64,000 nucleotides of DNA from Streptomyces sp. NBC_00683 (GTDB taxonomy: Bacteria > Actinomycetota > Actinomycetes > Streptomycetales > Streptomycetaceae), in the NCBI RefSeq assembly GCF_036226745.1, contig NZ_CP109013.1:1984001-2048000 (forward strand). The letters are read 5' to 3'. A program made the position numbers and the translations under genes. This document shows positions 7,279 to 17,500 of this stretch, one piece after another. The notes beneath the pieces were generated by a model. It saw nothing but the letters and a program-made list of their open reading frames with translations, ran no database searches and was not told where the DNA came from. How positions within the stretch are numbered: the first letter of the stretch is position 1; each line of letters opens with the position of its first letter.

Positions 7279-9723
7279 ATGAGCCTCGCTCAGCTGCACT
7301 ACACCTCCGCCGCGGCCGGGGACGGGGAGCCCGGCGGCCGGTTCACCGCCGTCGATCCCGCGATACCCGGTCCGGTACGCGCGGAGGCCGGGCAGCTCCT
7401 CGGGTACGAGCCTCCGGCAGGTACTCCGGGCACCTCGGGGATACCCGGGGCCTCCGGGCGCCTCACGGATGCCGAACTGCGCGCGCTGCCGGTCGCGTTC
7501 AGCTTCAGCGCGCTGTCCGACGGCAGTCATCTGCTCGGCCGCACCGTGGCCGTCGGCGCCGGAGCGTTCCACGCGCACGGCGTTCACCTGCCGGCCGGTA
7601 CACCGCTGCCGGGCGGTGCGCTTCCCGTCGCCGCGTGGGGGGCCTCGGGCTGGCTGGCCGCGACACCGGACCGCGCGCTGCCCGATCCGCTGACCGCGCG
7701 TTCCACCTCCCCGTCCGCCTCAGGCGGCCTCTCCCGCGAGGGGCTGGGCGACTTCGCCGTGTCCCGGAGCCCCTGGCTCGCGGCCGTACTCGCGGACCTG
7801 CGCCGGGTGAGCGAGGATCCGTCCGCGCCTCGCGTCGTCCTCGTGGAGCGGCACAGCGCGGACGTGGCCCGGTGGGTCGCGCTGGCCGCCGCCGTACTGC
7901 CCCGGGAGCATGCCGAACGGCTGACGTTCACCACGTACACCCGGCACCCCGAACGCGCGTCGCACCAGGTCGTCGGTGTGCTGCCGCAGGACGCCCCCGA
8001 CGCGGGCAACCCCCGTTTCCGGGTGCACGCGAGCACCGGTCCGCGCCCCGCGGTGCCCGTGGACGACGCCTGGGCGGGGACCGCTGCCCGTATCTGGCGC
8101 AGCCGGGCGCCCGAGCTCTTCCGGGACGCGGCGGAGCTGCCGGGCGAGCCCTTCGCCGCCGGGCCGCTCGCCGTGACAGCGCTCGGAGCCGGTATCGCGC
8201 TCGGCTCCAACGAGCGTGCCGCTGCGGCTGATTGGGCCGCCGACCGGCCGTACGCCCTGGACGAGAAGCAGACCCGGCAGCTCACCGACGCGCTGACCGC
8301 ACCCACCGACGACCGGACGGCCGCCGAGTGCGCCTCCGCGCTCCGGCTGCTCACGGCGCTCGACGGCCGCTCCCCCGCCGCTGTCACGGCGCCCCTGGCC
8401 GCGCTGCTGGTGACGGAGGCGGTACGGGGCACCGATGTCGCCCTCGAGCCGCCCCCGCGTTCGGCGTTCGCCGAGCCGGCCGGGGAGCGTGCCGTCGCCG
8501 CGCTGGTCGCGGAGCTCGGCGAGGACCTGCTGGCCGAGCTCGCCGCCGGAGTCCCCCGGGGTGTCGCGCGGACCGTACAGGTGCTGCGGATCGTGCGGCT
8601 GCTCGGCGTGGACTGTGCGGAGCTGCTGCCCGGTGTCGTACGCAGGCTGGCGCGTGCGCTGCTCGACGACCCGGAGGCCGGCGCCTGTCCCGCGCTGCTC
8701 GACCTGCTGGACGAGCAGTTCGACGTGCGTACGGCGCTGCTGGGCGAGCTGGACCGACTGGCACCGGACGACCCCGCGGGGACGGAGCGGCTGCTGATCC
8801 GGGTGGCCCTGCCGTTCACCGGGACGCAGGCTCTGCCGCATCTGCGGATGTGCGCCGAGGCTCCGGGCGCCAAGGCCCGCGGCGCCGACCGGGTGATGGT
8901 CCTGCACACGGTGCTGCGGGCGGCAGGCATGTCCCCGTTCGCCGAGCCGCTGGTGCTGCGGACCGCCGTGGGCCTGGTGTGGGGCGAGGACACCCCGACG
9001 GCGGGCGAGGCGCGTTCGCTGCTGGGCGAGACCACGTCGGACGCGCACCGGACGGCCGGCACCTGGAGGCATCTCGTCGCCGCCGCGCTCGCCGCGCCGT
9101 TCGACGACGAGGCCGCCCCGGAACTCGCCCACGACCTGCTGCGCAGCTTCCCGCAGGAGATCGGCGCCCGGGTGCGTGCCTCGCTGCTGCTGCTGGATTT
9201 CGCCCGGGATGTCCGCTCCGGTGCGGCAGAGCCCGGCTGGGCGGAGCGGGCCGGGCAGCTGCGCGCCCTCGCCGAACCGGTGGAGCCCCTGGTGCTGGAG
9301 CACGCCTACGGTGCCCTGGCCCAGCGGTTGCTCGCCCCGGACCGGCCGGAGGCGGAACTGTACGCGTTCGTGCACAGCGGCGACGAGGACCTGATCGCGG
9401 CCTACGGCAGGGTCGCCCGCCGCGACGAGGTCCTGGCCCGGCTCCGGGCCGAACCCGCGTACGTGGCCGACTGTTTCACCGTGTGGACCGCCCACCCGCA
9501 CGCCGGCGACGCCTGGACCAGGACCCGCACCGCCCTGCTGGACGAGGTGCTGCGCCCGGCGGTCCGCTCCCTGTCTCCCGACGGGGTCGCGGCGGTGGAA
9601 GGGGCCGTCGAGCGCGAGGTCAACAGCCGCACGCTCGACGCCTTCCGTGCCTGGAACCGCCGGCCGTCCCGCTCGATCGGGCGGCTGGGCAAGCGGATCG
9701 TGGGGCGGGTACGCCGGGGGTGA
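7279..9723 (+). CDS. GTPase-associated protein 1 (GAP1)-like protein
   Basis: An 814-residue soluble protein starting at the ATG at 7279, which follows AAAAAGGA. The N-terminus (MSLAQLHYTSAAAG, then a PVAFSFSALSDGSHLLGR segment) fits the GAP1-N2 domain of GTPase-associated protein 1. A helical middle and C-terminal region rich in Leu/Ala/Arg follows. In actinobacteria this family belongs to NTP-dependent conflict systems that normally include a GTPase. None is encoded nearby, so this copy looks solitary. It lies convergent to the end of the injection-system operon with 40 bp between the stops. Function here is unknown; the family call comes from memory of its N-terminal pattern. Confidence 0.7.
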   Translation: MSLAQLHYTSAAAGDGEPGGRFTAVDPAIPGPVRAEAGQLLGYEPPAGTPGTSGIPGASGRLTDAELRALPVAFSFSALSDGSHLLGRTVAVGAGAFHAHGVHLPAGTPLPGGALPVAAWGASGWLAATPDRALPDPLTARSTSPSASGGLSREGLGDFAVSRSPWLAAVLADLRRVSEDPSAPRVVLVERHSADVARWVALAAAVLPREHAERLTFTTYTRHPERASHQVVGVLPQDAPDAGNPRFRVHASTGPRPAVPVDDAWAGTAARIWRSRAPELFRDAAELPGEPFAAGPLAVTALGAGIALGSNERAAAADWAADRPYALDEKQTRQLTDALTAPTDDRTAAECASALRLLTALDGRSPAAVTAPLAALLVTEAVRGTDVALEPPPRSAFAEPAGERAVAALVAELGEDLLAELAAGVPRGVARTVQVLRIVRLLGVDCAELLPGVVRRLARALLDDPEAGACPALLDLLDEQFDVRTALLGELDRLAPDDPAGTERLLIRVALPFTGTQALPHLRMCAEAPGAKARGADRVMVLHTVLRAAGMSPFAEPLVLRTAVGLVWGEDTPTAGEARSLLGETTSDAHRTAGTWRHLVAAALAAPFDDEAAPELAHDLLRSFPQEIGARVRASLLLLDFARDVRSGAAEPGWAERAGQLRALAEPVEPLVLEHAYGALAQRLLAPDRPEAELYAFVHSGDEDLIAAYGRVARRDEVLARLRAEPAYVADCFTVWTAHPHAGDAWTRTRTALLDEVLRPAVRSLSPDGVAAVEGAVEREVNSRTLDAFRAWNRRPSRSIGRLGKRIVGRVRRG

Positions 9724-9763
9724 ACCGGGTGGTCAGGCACCGTGCGGTACCGGACGCGGCGGC

Positions 9764-10648
9764 TCAGACGTTGGGCACCTTGAGCTTGTCCCAGCTGGCC
9801 TTGCCCGGGATGCCGTCCGCGCCGCTTCCCGAGTAGCCCAGCTTGCGCTGCCAGGCGGCGTACGACTTGCGGTCCGCCTCCGACCAGTCGGGGCCCGGGC
9901 CGACGTCGTACTTTCCGCAGCCCTCGGCCACCAGTCTCTTCCCCATCGCCGTGATGACGGCGCTGCGCCGGCCGGCCCGGAAGTAGGCCGCACCGGGGAA
10001 CGGCTCGTACTTCGCCGGGGGTTTCGTCGCGGGCGGCTTGGACGGGCCGTCCGGGTTGCCGCCGAGGCGTGCCTTGATCCGGCCGCGCATCGAGTCCATC
10101 GTGAATCCGCGCGGGTCGATCTTCCCCGGCTGCCACTCCTTATGGCCGATCACCGAGCGGTAGTTCCAGCCGTGCGCCCGGCAGATCGCGGCGGCCGCCT
10201 TCTCGATGGCCTCCAACTGGGCGGCCGGCCACGGGTCCTTGCCGTCGCCGAGGTTGACGCACTCGAAGCCGTAGAAGGAGCGGTTGCCGTCGGTGTTGGC
10301 CTCGTTGTCGGCGGGCAGCGCCGTTTCGTTGATCACCGCGCGCAGGACGTCGTCGTCGCCGAGTCCGGCGTGGTTGGCGCGGCCGTGGCCGACCAGGTGG
10401 ACCGAGCCGTCCTTGGCGATCACCCCGTGGCACAGCGGGCCCGGCAGGCTCGAATGGCCGTTGTAGCAGAGTTCGACGGAACTCTGGGTGCCCGAGGTGA
10501 CGGTGTGATGGATCATCACACCGTGGACGGGCCCCCACGAGCCCTTGTGGTTGCGGTTGTGCGTGCGCCAGCTCCGGTGCTCGACGACATGCAGGCCTTC
10601 GTCCCGGAGGGCCTTGAGCAGTTTGTCTGCGGACAGAGGCGTTGCCAT
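9764..10648 (-). CDS. N-acetylmuramoyl-L-alanine amidase with C-terminal peptidoglycan-binding domain
   Basis: A 294-residue endolysin-like enzyme, last gene of the injection-system operon. The N-terminal type-2 amidase/PGRP domain (about 20-190) shows GVMIHHTVT (zinc ligand H47), GHGRANHAG, the YGFECVN strand, and IGHKEW (H169) with a following D178. A Pro/Lys linker (about 200-215) leads to a C-terminal domain ending in a GADGIPGKASWDKL repeat typical of peptidoglycan-binding modules. No signal peptide is seen, so it should be cytoplasmic until lysis or injection. It cleaves the amide between muramic acid and the stem peptide. It starts 28 bp after the DUF6519 gene. Confidence 0.88.
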   Translation of the reverse strand: MATPLSADKLLKALRDEGLHVVEHRSWRTHNRNHKGSWGPVHGVMIHHTVTSGTQSSVELCYNGHSSLPGPLCHGVIAKDGSVHLVGHGRANHAGLGDDDVLRAVINETALPADNEANTDGNRSFYGFECVNLGDGKDPWPAAQLEAIEKAAAAICRAHGWNYRSVIGHKEWQPGKIDPRGFTMDSMRGRIKARLGGNPDGPSKPPATKPPAKYEPFPGAAYFRAGRRSAVITAMGKRLVAEGCGKYDVGPGPDWSEADRKSYAAWQRKLGYSGSGADGIPGKASWDKLKVPNV

Positions 10649-10676
10649 CGTGGTGCTCCTTTACCCAGGTGATGCG

Positions 10677-12254
10677 TCAGTTCTCGGGCTGTCCCTCGTC
10701 GTCCTGCCCCGCCGTGCGCCCGCCCGAACCGGCGGCTCCGGCCGTCTTCGCCGCCTTGGCCTCGGCGGCCACGGCCTCCGCCTCGGCTTCGGCCTCGGCG
10801 GCCAGTTCCTCCTCGCTCGCTGCGGGAATGACGGCCGCGAGCGGCGCGAACGTCATGCGCAGATCCGCGACGGAACCCTCCGACAGCACCCATGCCAGCG
10901 GCGCGTAGTGGACCTCGATCCCCTTCGGGGACTGCAGCAGGGGGCGGCGCGCCGCGTCCGTCGGCCACTCCACGCTGCCCGTCGCGGTACGGGCCGCAAC
11001 GGTCCAGAAGTCACCGGACCGGTAGGTCCTGCCCGGCTCGAAGTACACGAGCACACCGTCCTCCAGATGCAGCCACGCGCCTTCCTCGACCCGGATCGCG
11101 CCGCCCCGCGGCTTCGCGGCGGCCGGCTTCCCCCGGCCGGCGCCGCCTCCGTGCCGGGGGCCGGAACGGTGGTCCCAGCGCCGCAGGTACGGGTGGAGTT
11201 CGGGGCGCCGTCCGACCGAAGGGTCCGGCTCGCCCGAGAGCCGTACCCGCCGCCCCGGCAGGTCGACCTCCTCGATGCGCAGCAGCGGCAGCGGCTCGCC
11301 CCTGCTGGTGTAGGCGGTGTCCACGAACTCGACCTGGTCGCCGACGCTCAGACCGAGCTTGTCGTCACTGCCGAGCGTTGCCAGTTCCACCCAGGTGCCG
11401 TCGAGTTCGTCGACCGGGAAGGTCACCGAGCCGTTCTCCCGCGACCATTTGAAGGTCGCGTCCTTCGCCGGGCCGCCCTCGTGGATCTCCACCCGGTACA
11501 GCTGGTTCTCCGGACCCCGGTACCGGGCGTCCGGCCCCACCAGGCAGGGGTCCTCGTCCGCGTGTTCGGGGCGCTCGCTGCGCGCCGCCATGCGTGCGGT
11601 CGGTGCCTGCGCCGCCGCCCACCGCTCGAACGCCGGGCGGATCAGGTCCTTGGTCGCCCCGTCCTCCAGTTCCAGCTGCGCGCCGGGCAGCGGCAGCACC
11701 TGCCAGACGGTCCTGAGCCGGGCCGCCGTGTCGGGCATCGCCGATCCGAGCGCCACCTCGCGCAGCAGCGGGTCCTCGGCCGCTGTCACCGCGCGCTCCC
11801 ACACCTTGACGTAGGCGAGGTACGGGAACTGGGTGGGCAGCCGGTCGCCGGGGCGCTCCGGGTCCCGGTGGCCGTCGGGCTGGTCCCAGTAGGTCCAGGT
11901 CGCCGGTAGCGCGGCCGGGCTGTCACCGTCCTCGGCGGTGTCCTCCCCGGCGGGGACGCCCGGCTCGGGGCGGTCGGCGTCCAGCAGGATCCCGTCGACG
12001 TAGTAGCGGCCGGCGCCGATGGAGAGGTCGTCCAGCTCCCGGCTGCCGCCCAGGAAGCCCACCTCGAACCCGGTCGCGCCGCGCGGGCCGCCGTGCCGCC
12101 CGATCAGGTCGGCGGCGGTGCTCCTGGCCCGGTGGAGCTGGATCGCCGCCTGTTCGTTGGCGTCCGCGTCCAGCTGGACCCGGCCCTGCTGGGCGAGGAC
12201 GGCCGCGTAGTGCCGGTCGGGCCGAAAGGTGTCGCGGGAGAGATCTGCGTGCAT
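10677..12254 (-). CDS. DUF6519 domain tail-associated protein
   Basis: A 525-residue protein opening with MHADLSRDTFRPDRHYAAVL followed by QQGRVQLDADANEQ, the conserved start of DUF6519 proteins found at the end of contractile-injection and phage-tail operons. The middle is rich in beta strands. The C-terminal 60 residues are Ala/Glu-rich and helical, then disordered. It follows the 730-residue tail protein with 70 bp between them. The family is conserved in these loci but its role is not established. A baseplate-periphery or carbohydrate-contact role is an inference from position. Confidence 0.75.
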   Translation of the reverse strand: MHADLSRDTFRPDRHYAAVLAQQGRVQLDADANEQAAIQLHRARSTAADLIGRHGGPRGATGFEVGFLGGSRELDDLSIGAGRYYVDGILLDADRPEPGVPAGEDTAEDGDSPAALPATWTYWDQPDGHRDPERPGDRLPTQFPYLAYVKVWERAVTAAEDPLLREVALGSAMPDTAARLRTVWQVLPLPGAQLELEDGATKDLIRPAFERWAAAQAPTARMAARSERPEHADEDPCLVGPDARYRGPENQLYRVEIHEGGPAKDATFKWSRENGSVTFPVDELDGTWVELATLGSDDKLGLSVGDQVEFVDTAYTSRGEPLPLLRIEEVDLPGRRVRLSGEPDPSVGRRPELHPYLRRWDHRSGPRHGGGAGRGKPAAAKPRGGAIRVEEGAWLHLEDGVLVYFEPGRTYRSGDFWTVAARTATGSVEWPTDAARRPLLQSPKGIEVHYAPLAWVLSEGSVADLRMTFAPLAAVIPAASEEELAAEAEAEAEAVAAEAKAAKTAGAAGSGGRTAGQDDEGQPEN

Positions 12255-12324
12255 GGGAAGGGGTCCCCCTTGGAAGTCCGTCAGTCGTGCGTCGGTCGGA
12301 AGAGGTTCGGGTCGGGCGCCGGTG

Positions 12325-14517
12325 TCAGGTGACGGGGAAGATCCCGGCGTCCGTACCGGCAGGGGTGTACTCGGCGAGCCGGGCCCGCAGGCTGTCCTCG
12401 CGCTGCGGTTCGTACAGGTGGTGGAAGACCCCCATCTCGGAGCCGTCGTCGGCGCCCCGCCGGATCTGCCACGGTCCGCCGTCGGCGAGCCGCCCGTACG
12501 CGGGGGTGCCGTACCGTTCGCTGCTCAGCAGGGGGCGCACCTCTTCCGCCCGGTCGGAGCCCACGAGGTCCGGTTGGCAGCGGTGGCGGCGCGGGGTGCG
12601 GGAGCCGGGCGGCACGTACGAGTAGCGCAGGCAGCCGATGCCGCGACGGGCCACCCGCACCTGCCCGGTGAAGATGCTGTTCTCGGCGATCTCCACCGCG
12701 TGGGTGTGGACCTCGCCGATGACGGTGGTGCGGTGCGCGTGCAGCACGGCGTGCGCGTGGCGGCAGTCCGGGGCGGAGAGCGCCGGAAGACCGTGGCCGG
12801 TGGCGTCGAGGATGCTGTCGCGGATGTGGATCGGCAGCGGGTCGGTGCTCACCTCCTCGCCGATGACCTCGATGGTGCCGAGGATGCTGCGCTCGATGGA
12901 CACGCAGGCGGTGGTCCGGTCCAGGACGAGGCTCGGCTCCTCGGGCGAGTGCGGATCGCAGTCCGCCTCCAGCGACCAGCCGGGCACCAGGGTGCAGTGG
13001 CGCAGGGCGACCGCGCCGACGGGGCCGCTGACGTGGAGCCCGCGTCCGGTGATCAGCAGGCCGTCCAGCACGATCCGGGGGGCTTCGCCCCCGTGATGCG
13101 CCGGACCGTCCTTCCCTTCGCCCTGTCCGCTCTCCTGCGCCCGGATGTTGAGCGCGTCGGGGCGGTTGCTGTACCAGTCGAGCAGCCGGATGACCGGGCG
13201 GCAGCCCTCGGCCGCACGCAGTTCCAGCCGGTCTCCGCGGCCGAGGTCGAAGTCGAGCTGCTCCTGGTAGGCGCCGCTGTGGGTGATCTCGATGATGCCC
13301 TCGGCGCCGCAGTGCCCCGCCCGCCGGTCGGTGCGCCACTGCTCGTACGCGTCCATGATCCGCTGGTGGGGCCCGCCGGGTCCCACCCGGTAGATCCGGG
13401 CGGCGGGCGAGGTGACGCGCTCGCGCGGGTACTCGCCGCCGCCGGTGTCGTCGCCGAAGGCGTAGTGGTAGGTGACCCATACCCCTTGGCGGGGTGCCGA
13501 ACGGGACCCGAAGGCGATCCGGCCCAGCACCGGGTCGACGGCCACCTGGCCGAGCCTGGGGCGGTAGCGCCAGCCCGACAGGTCCGCCACGACGATGTCC
13601 GACATCGGCACCGGCTCGTCCTGGCCGTCGCGCCAGACCGTGAAGCTCTTGCCCGGCCCGTAGTGGTCGGCGAGCCGGTCCGCGAGCTGCCGCCTGCTGA
13701 TGGACGCGGGCACGTTGTCGATGGTCGCGATGTGCGTGGCCGACGGTTCCGGCACCGGTCGCGTCACCAGCCCGCTGTCGTTGCCCAGGATCGAGAACGT
13801 GTAGAGGCTGCGGGCACGGTCGATGCAGTACGCCGGTGCCCGGCTGACCCGGTACGGCTTCAGCCGCCACACGAACAGCCCGACGCCGGCGGGCGAGTGG
13901 CCGCCCCTGCGCCGCGGCGAACCGGCCCTGCGTACGTCCACGGACCGGGCCGTCGTGTCGAACGGCCCTCCCGCGAGGTCAAGTTGCGCACCCTCGCGTA
14001 CGTCGGCCAGCCTGCCGCGCCCCAGTCTGCGTACGTCGGTGGCCGCAGCCCCGGTCCCGTACAGCCTGACCGGCTGGTGGTGGGAGACCAGCCGGGAGAG
14101 CTCCACGGCCCTGGCCGGCCATCCGGCGACCTCCTGGGCCAGCTCCTCCAGCAGGGCGAGGGTGCCCTTGCGGCGGCGGTTGGCGACGGTGGCGGCCACG
14201 TCGCGGCGCGGTGCGAGCGCCTCGGCGAGCCGGGTGCGGGCGTCCTTGCCGTCCGCGTCGCCGAGCCCGGCCGACGGGACCCGCTCGTACCCGGGCAGCG
14301 GCCGGTAGCCCACCAGGTCGCCGAGGTACGGCAGCACCCAGGGCGCGGCCGTCTCCACGAACAGGTCCTCGTAGCTCTGGTCGACCCCGTCGCGCACCCG
14401 GTCGACCTGCTCGGCGATCACCGCGAGCAGTGCCCGCAGCGGCTCCCCGTCCTCCGCGTCCCGCAGCCGGTGCCACTGCGGGAGCAGCTCCGCGAGCCCG
14501 TCGGGTTCCCTGCTCAT
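12325..14517 (-). CDS. Tail/baseplate periphery protein with P2 gpI-like N-terminus
   Basis: A 730-residue protein. The first 150 residues (LLPQWHRLRDAEDGEPLRALL and, later, PWVLPYLGDLVGYRPL) resemble tail-protein-I-like N-termini that dock on baseplate J in phage tails. From about residue 440 there are repeated short strands (IIEITHSG, RIVLDGLLITG, VALRHCTLVPG, SIERSILGTIEV, IHIRDSILDAT), a pattern typical of a right-handed beta-helix as in carbohydrate-binding tail proteins. It starts 22 bp after the baseplate gene. It is the best candidate here for a surface-contact structure, since no separate tail-fibre gene is seen. Confidence 0.72.
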   Translation of the reverse strand: MSREPDGLAELLPQWHRLRDAEDGEPLRALLAVIAEQVDRVRDGVDQSYEDLFVETAAPWVLPYLGDLVGYRPLPGYERVPSAGLGDADGKDARTRLAEALAPRRDVAATVANRRRKGTLALLEELAQEVAGWPARAVELSRLVSHHQPVRLYGTGAAATDVRRLGRGRLADVREGAQLDLAGGPFDTTARSVDVRRAGSPRRRGGHSPAGVGLFVWRLKPYRVSRAPAYCIDRARSLYTFSILGNDSGLVTRPVPEPSATHIATIDNVPASISRRQLADRLADHYGPGKSFTVWRDGQDEPVPMSDIVVADLSGWRYRPRLGQVAVDPVLGRIAFGSRSAPRQGVWVTYHYAFGDDTGGGEYPRERVTSPAARIYRVGPGGPHQRIMDAYEQWRTDRRAGHCGAEGIIEITHSGAYQEQLDFDLGRGDRLELRAAEGCRPVIRLLDWYSNRPDALNIRAQESGQGEGKDGPAHHGGEAPRIVLDGLLITGRGLHVSGPVGAVALRHCTLVPGWSLEADCDPHSPEEPSLVLDRTTACVSIERSILGTIEVIGEEVSTDPLPIHIRDSILDATGHGLPALSAPDCRHAHAVLHAHRTTVIGEVHTHAVEIAENSIFTGQVRVARRGIGCLRYSYVPPGSRTPRRHRCQPDLVGSDRAEEVRPLLSSERYGTPAYGRLADGGPWQIRRGADDGSEMGVFHHLYEPQREDSLRARLAEYTPAGTDAGIFPVT

Positions 14518-14539
14518 GCGGCGCTCCCTTCCTGGGTGT

Positions 14540-17500
14540 TCATGAGGTGACCTCCGTGAGAATCAGCGTGTCCGGGACGTCCGGTGACAGCAGGGCCAGC
14601 TGGGCGGGCCGGATCCCGCGGAAGACGAACACCGCACGGCCCTTCTCCAGTCGCCGGGTGTCGGTGATGTCCGGGTTGAGGCGCAGCAGTTCGTCGAGCG
14701 CGATGCCGTACCGAGCGGCGATCGAGGTGAGCGTCTCGCCCCCGGGTTCGGTCACCCGGTGCACGTCCTCGTCGTACGCGGCGAGCCGTGCCGGGACCGT
14801 CGCCCGCGGCTCGGCGAGCGTGTCGGCGAGGCCGGGCAGACCGTCGGGGGTGAGCGACGCCGGGACTCCGCCGAAGACGTCCACGTCCACGTGGTCGACC
14901 CCGGGAACACGGTGGGCGGTCGCCAGCACGTCCGACAGGTGTGCCGGGCTGCCGAGCTCGCGCCGGGAACTGCCGAACCGGGTCAACAGGGCCTCGCGCA
15001 ACCTTGGTTCGACGATCTGCCAGCTGTGGTCGCGGGCCACTTTCACCTTGGCCGCGAGGAGCAGCAGAACCGGTTCGCGCACCTGCACGCGTACGGGCAG
15101 CCGGGAGTCGCCGTAGCGGGCGAGCGAGGAGCGCAGCGCGGTGAGCACATCGGAGTCCTCGGCGATCGGGAGGTCCTGGACCCCGGCGACCGTCACATGC
15201 AGCAGCCGCCGCCTGCCGTCGAAGATCTCGCGGGCCACCGCCCTGCCGATCCCCGCCCGGGAGCGGGCGAAGTCCTCGTAGTCGGCGAGGGACACCAGCC
15301 GGTCGAGGGCGGACACGGCGAGCGGGATCGCCGACCGGGTCCGGCCGGGGCCGTCGGCCTCCGCGCCGCCCGTGGCGGGCTGCGGATTGGTGACGCCGGT
15401 GACGCCCAGCGGACGGGTGACCGCCTGGGTGATGCGGTCGGCCCGGACGTTGGCGGCCCGGCCGGTACCGAAGCGGTAGCGGGCCCTTACGTTCTCGTGG
15501 CCGGTGGGGAGCCGGGCGCCGTGCACCCCGTCGCCGAAGGTCACCGTCGTCCGGCCGGCGGCCTCGCCGCACACGTAGACGCGCTCGCGCGGGCCGCGCC
15601 CGGCGAGGCTGTCCACCCTGTGCCAGAGCAGCCCGTCGACCCGTACCTCGAGGGCGGGGGCCGCTCCCAGCGGGTTGTCGGCGGGCAGCCAGGTCAGCGG
15701 TGCCTGCCAGAGTGCGAACGTCTGGTTGGCCAGGTCCGCGTCCCCGTTGCCGACCGGCTCCTCCCTGCTCTCCCCGTGGGTGGCCGCCACGACGTTGCCG
15801 CGCACCCGGACGGTGGCGCGCCGGTAGCGGTGGACCAGGTCCGTCGTCAGGGTCAGCCTCGTGTGCACGTGGTCGCCGGGCAGCAGCGGGTCGAGCTCCT
15901 GCTCGACGCCCGCGACCGTCACCAGTTCGGTGGCCTGTGCGGCGGGTACGTCCGTGCGTTCCCCGGACACGATCAGCTGCCGTCCGGGCCGCAACCCGTC
16001 GTACAGCTCGGCCAGTTCGAGTTCGTTGCCGTGTACGTCCTCACCGAGCGGCTCCTCGGCGAGGCGCAGTGCCTGCCCGCCCGCGTGCACGGTCGCGTCG
16101 CGGATCGTGGAGAGCAGTACGTCGTGCTCGTCCAGCCAGGGGTCGGCGAGGGTGAGCTCCGTACCGCGTCCGGTGATTCCGAAGTCGGTGTACACGGCGG
16201 TGCGCAAAGCGGTGACCCTGGTGGTGACGAAGCCGAGCGCCGCGTCGCCCGGAATGCCGTCCGGCCCCTCGGCACCCTTGCGGGGGCGCTCGATCGCGAT
16301 CCAGCTGCCGACGGTGACCGAGTCCTGTACCGAGTCGAGCGCGATCACCCGGCGGTTCGCGGGCTCCGGCACCGTGGCGATGCCGATCACCACGTTCGCC
16401 GGTTCGCTGCCGACCGTGTAGCGCACGGTCAGTTCATAGCCCTCGTGCCTGATCTGGTGGTGGTCGCCGGGCGCCAGACGCCAGCTCCGCGGCTCACCGT
16501 TGTGGACGGCGACGTGGACCCGTCCGTCGTCCGCGGGCCGGGAGACGAACAGCGTCCGCTCCGGCAGACCGTCGAGCAACTGGGCGGTGACACCGGGCTC
16601 CTGGGAGTCGGCGGGCCGCCTGTTGAGCCAGCTCAGATCGTGGTCCTGGGCGGTCCGGGTCATGACCGCGACGCGGCCCGGCCCGAGATCGAACGTCGCC
16701 TCCGACGGCAGGGTCTCCGAGTGCTGGACGGACGAACCCGTCTCGGTGTGCTGGAACTCGGCGCGCTGGGGGACCTTGCCCGCGGTGTCGAACACCACCC
16801 GCATCGTCGTCAGCGCCGAGCCCGTCAGCGGCCAGTCGGCCTGCCTGATCACCCGTCCCCGGTCGTCCTGCACCGGCCGCAGCGGCGCCGTCGCGCCGAA
16901 CGGTGCCGTCGTCACCCGCATCGCCTGCACCTCGTGCAGGAGCGGTGGCACGGTGGGAGCGGACTGCCGCCACGCCGGGTACATCCCGTCGGCGATCCGC
17001 GGGTCGAGCGCCGCCAGGAGCTGAGCCCCCAGGTCGGAGCCCGGCGCCGACAGCCGGTCCGCACCGGCATCCGCCGAACCGGAACCGGACCCCGGCCCGG
17101 ACCTGTTGCGGGAACCGTGCCGCACGACCTCGCCGCGCAGCGCGGGCAGCACCGCGCCGAGCGCCCGCAGCGCCGCGGAACCGTCCGTCGCGGCCGCGCG
17201 CAGAACCTCGGGGGCCGGCTGGGACGGCTCCAGTTCCGCTGCCTGCGCGATGACTTCGCCGACCATGGCTTCCAACTGCTCGAACCAGGCGGCGACGTCG
17301 GCGTGCGCACGGGCGACGGCCTGCGCCTCGGCCAGCCGTTCGTGCGGCTCCGCGAGCACTGCCACGAGACGGGCGGGTGAGGTGACGGTGTCGAGGCCGG
17401 CCCGCAGCGGGGCGAGCACCTGGGCGTCGAAGTCGGCGATGAACCTGCTGACCGGACGTGGATTGGGATTGTCGGGAGCGGGTTCGCCGTCCTCGACCGC

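Noticed and set aside
14759..17380. 873-codon open frame on the plus strand within the baseplate gene
   Set aside because: It is antisense to a recognisable baseplate protein, has composition typical of antisense GC-rich DNA, and shows no domain pattern.
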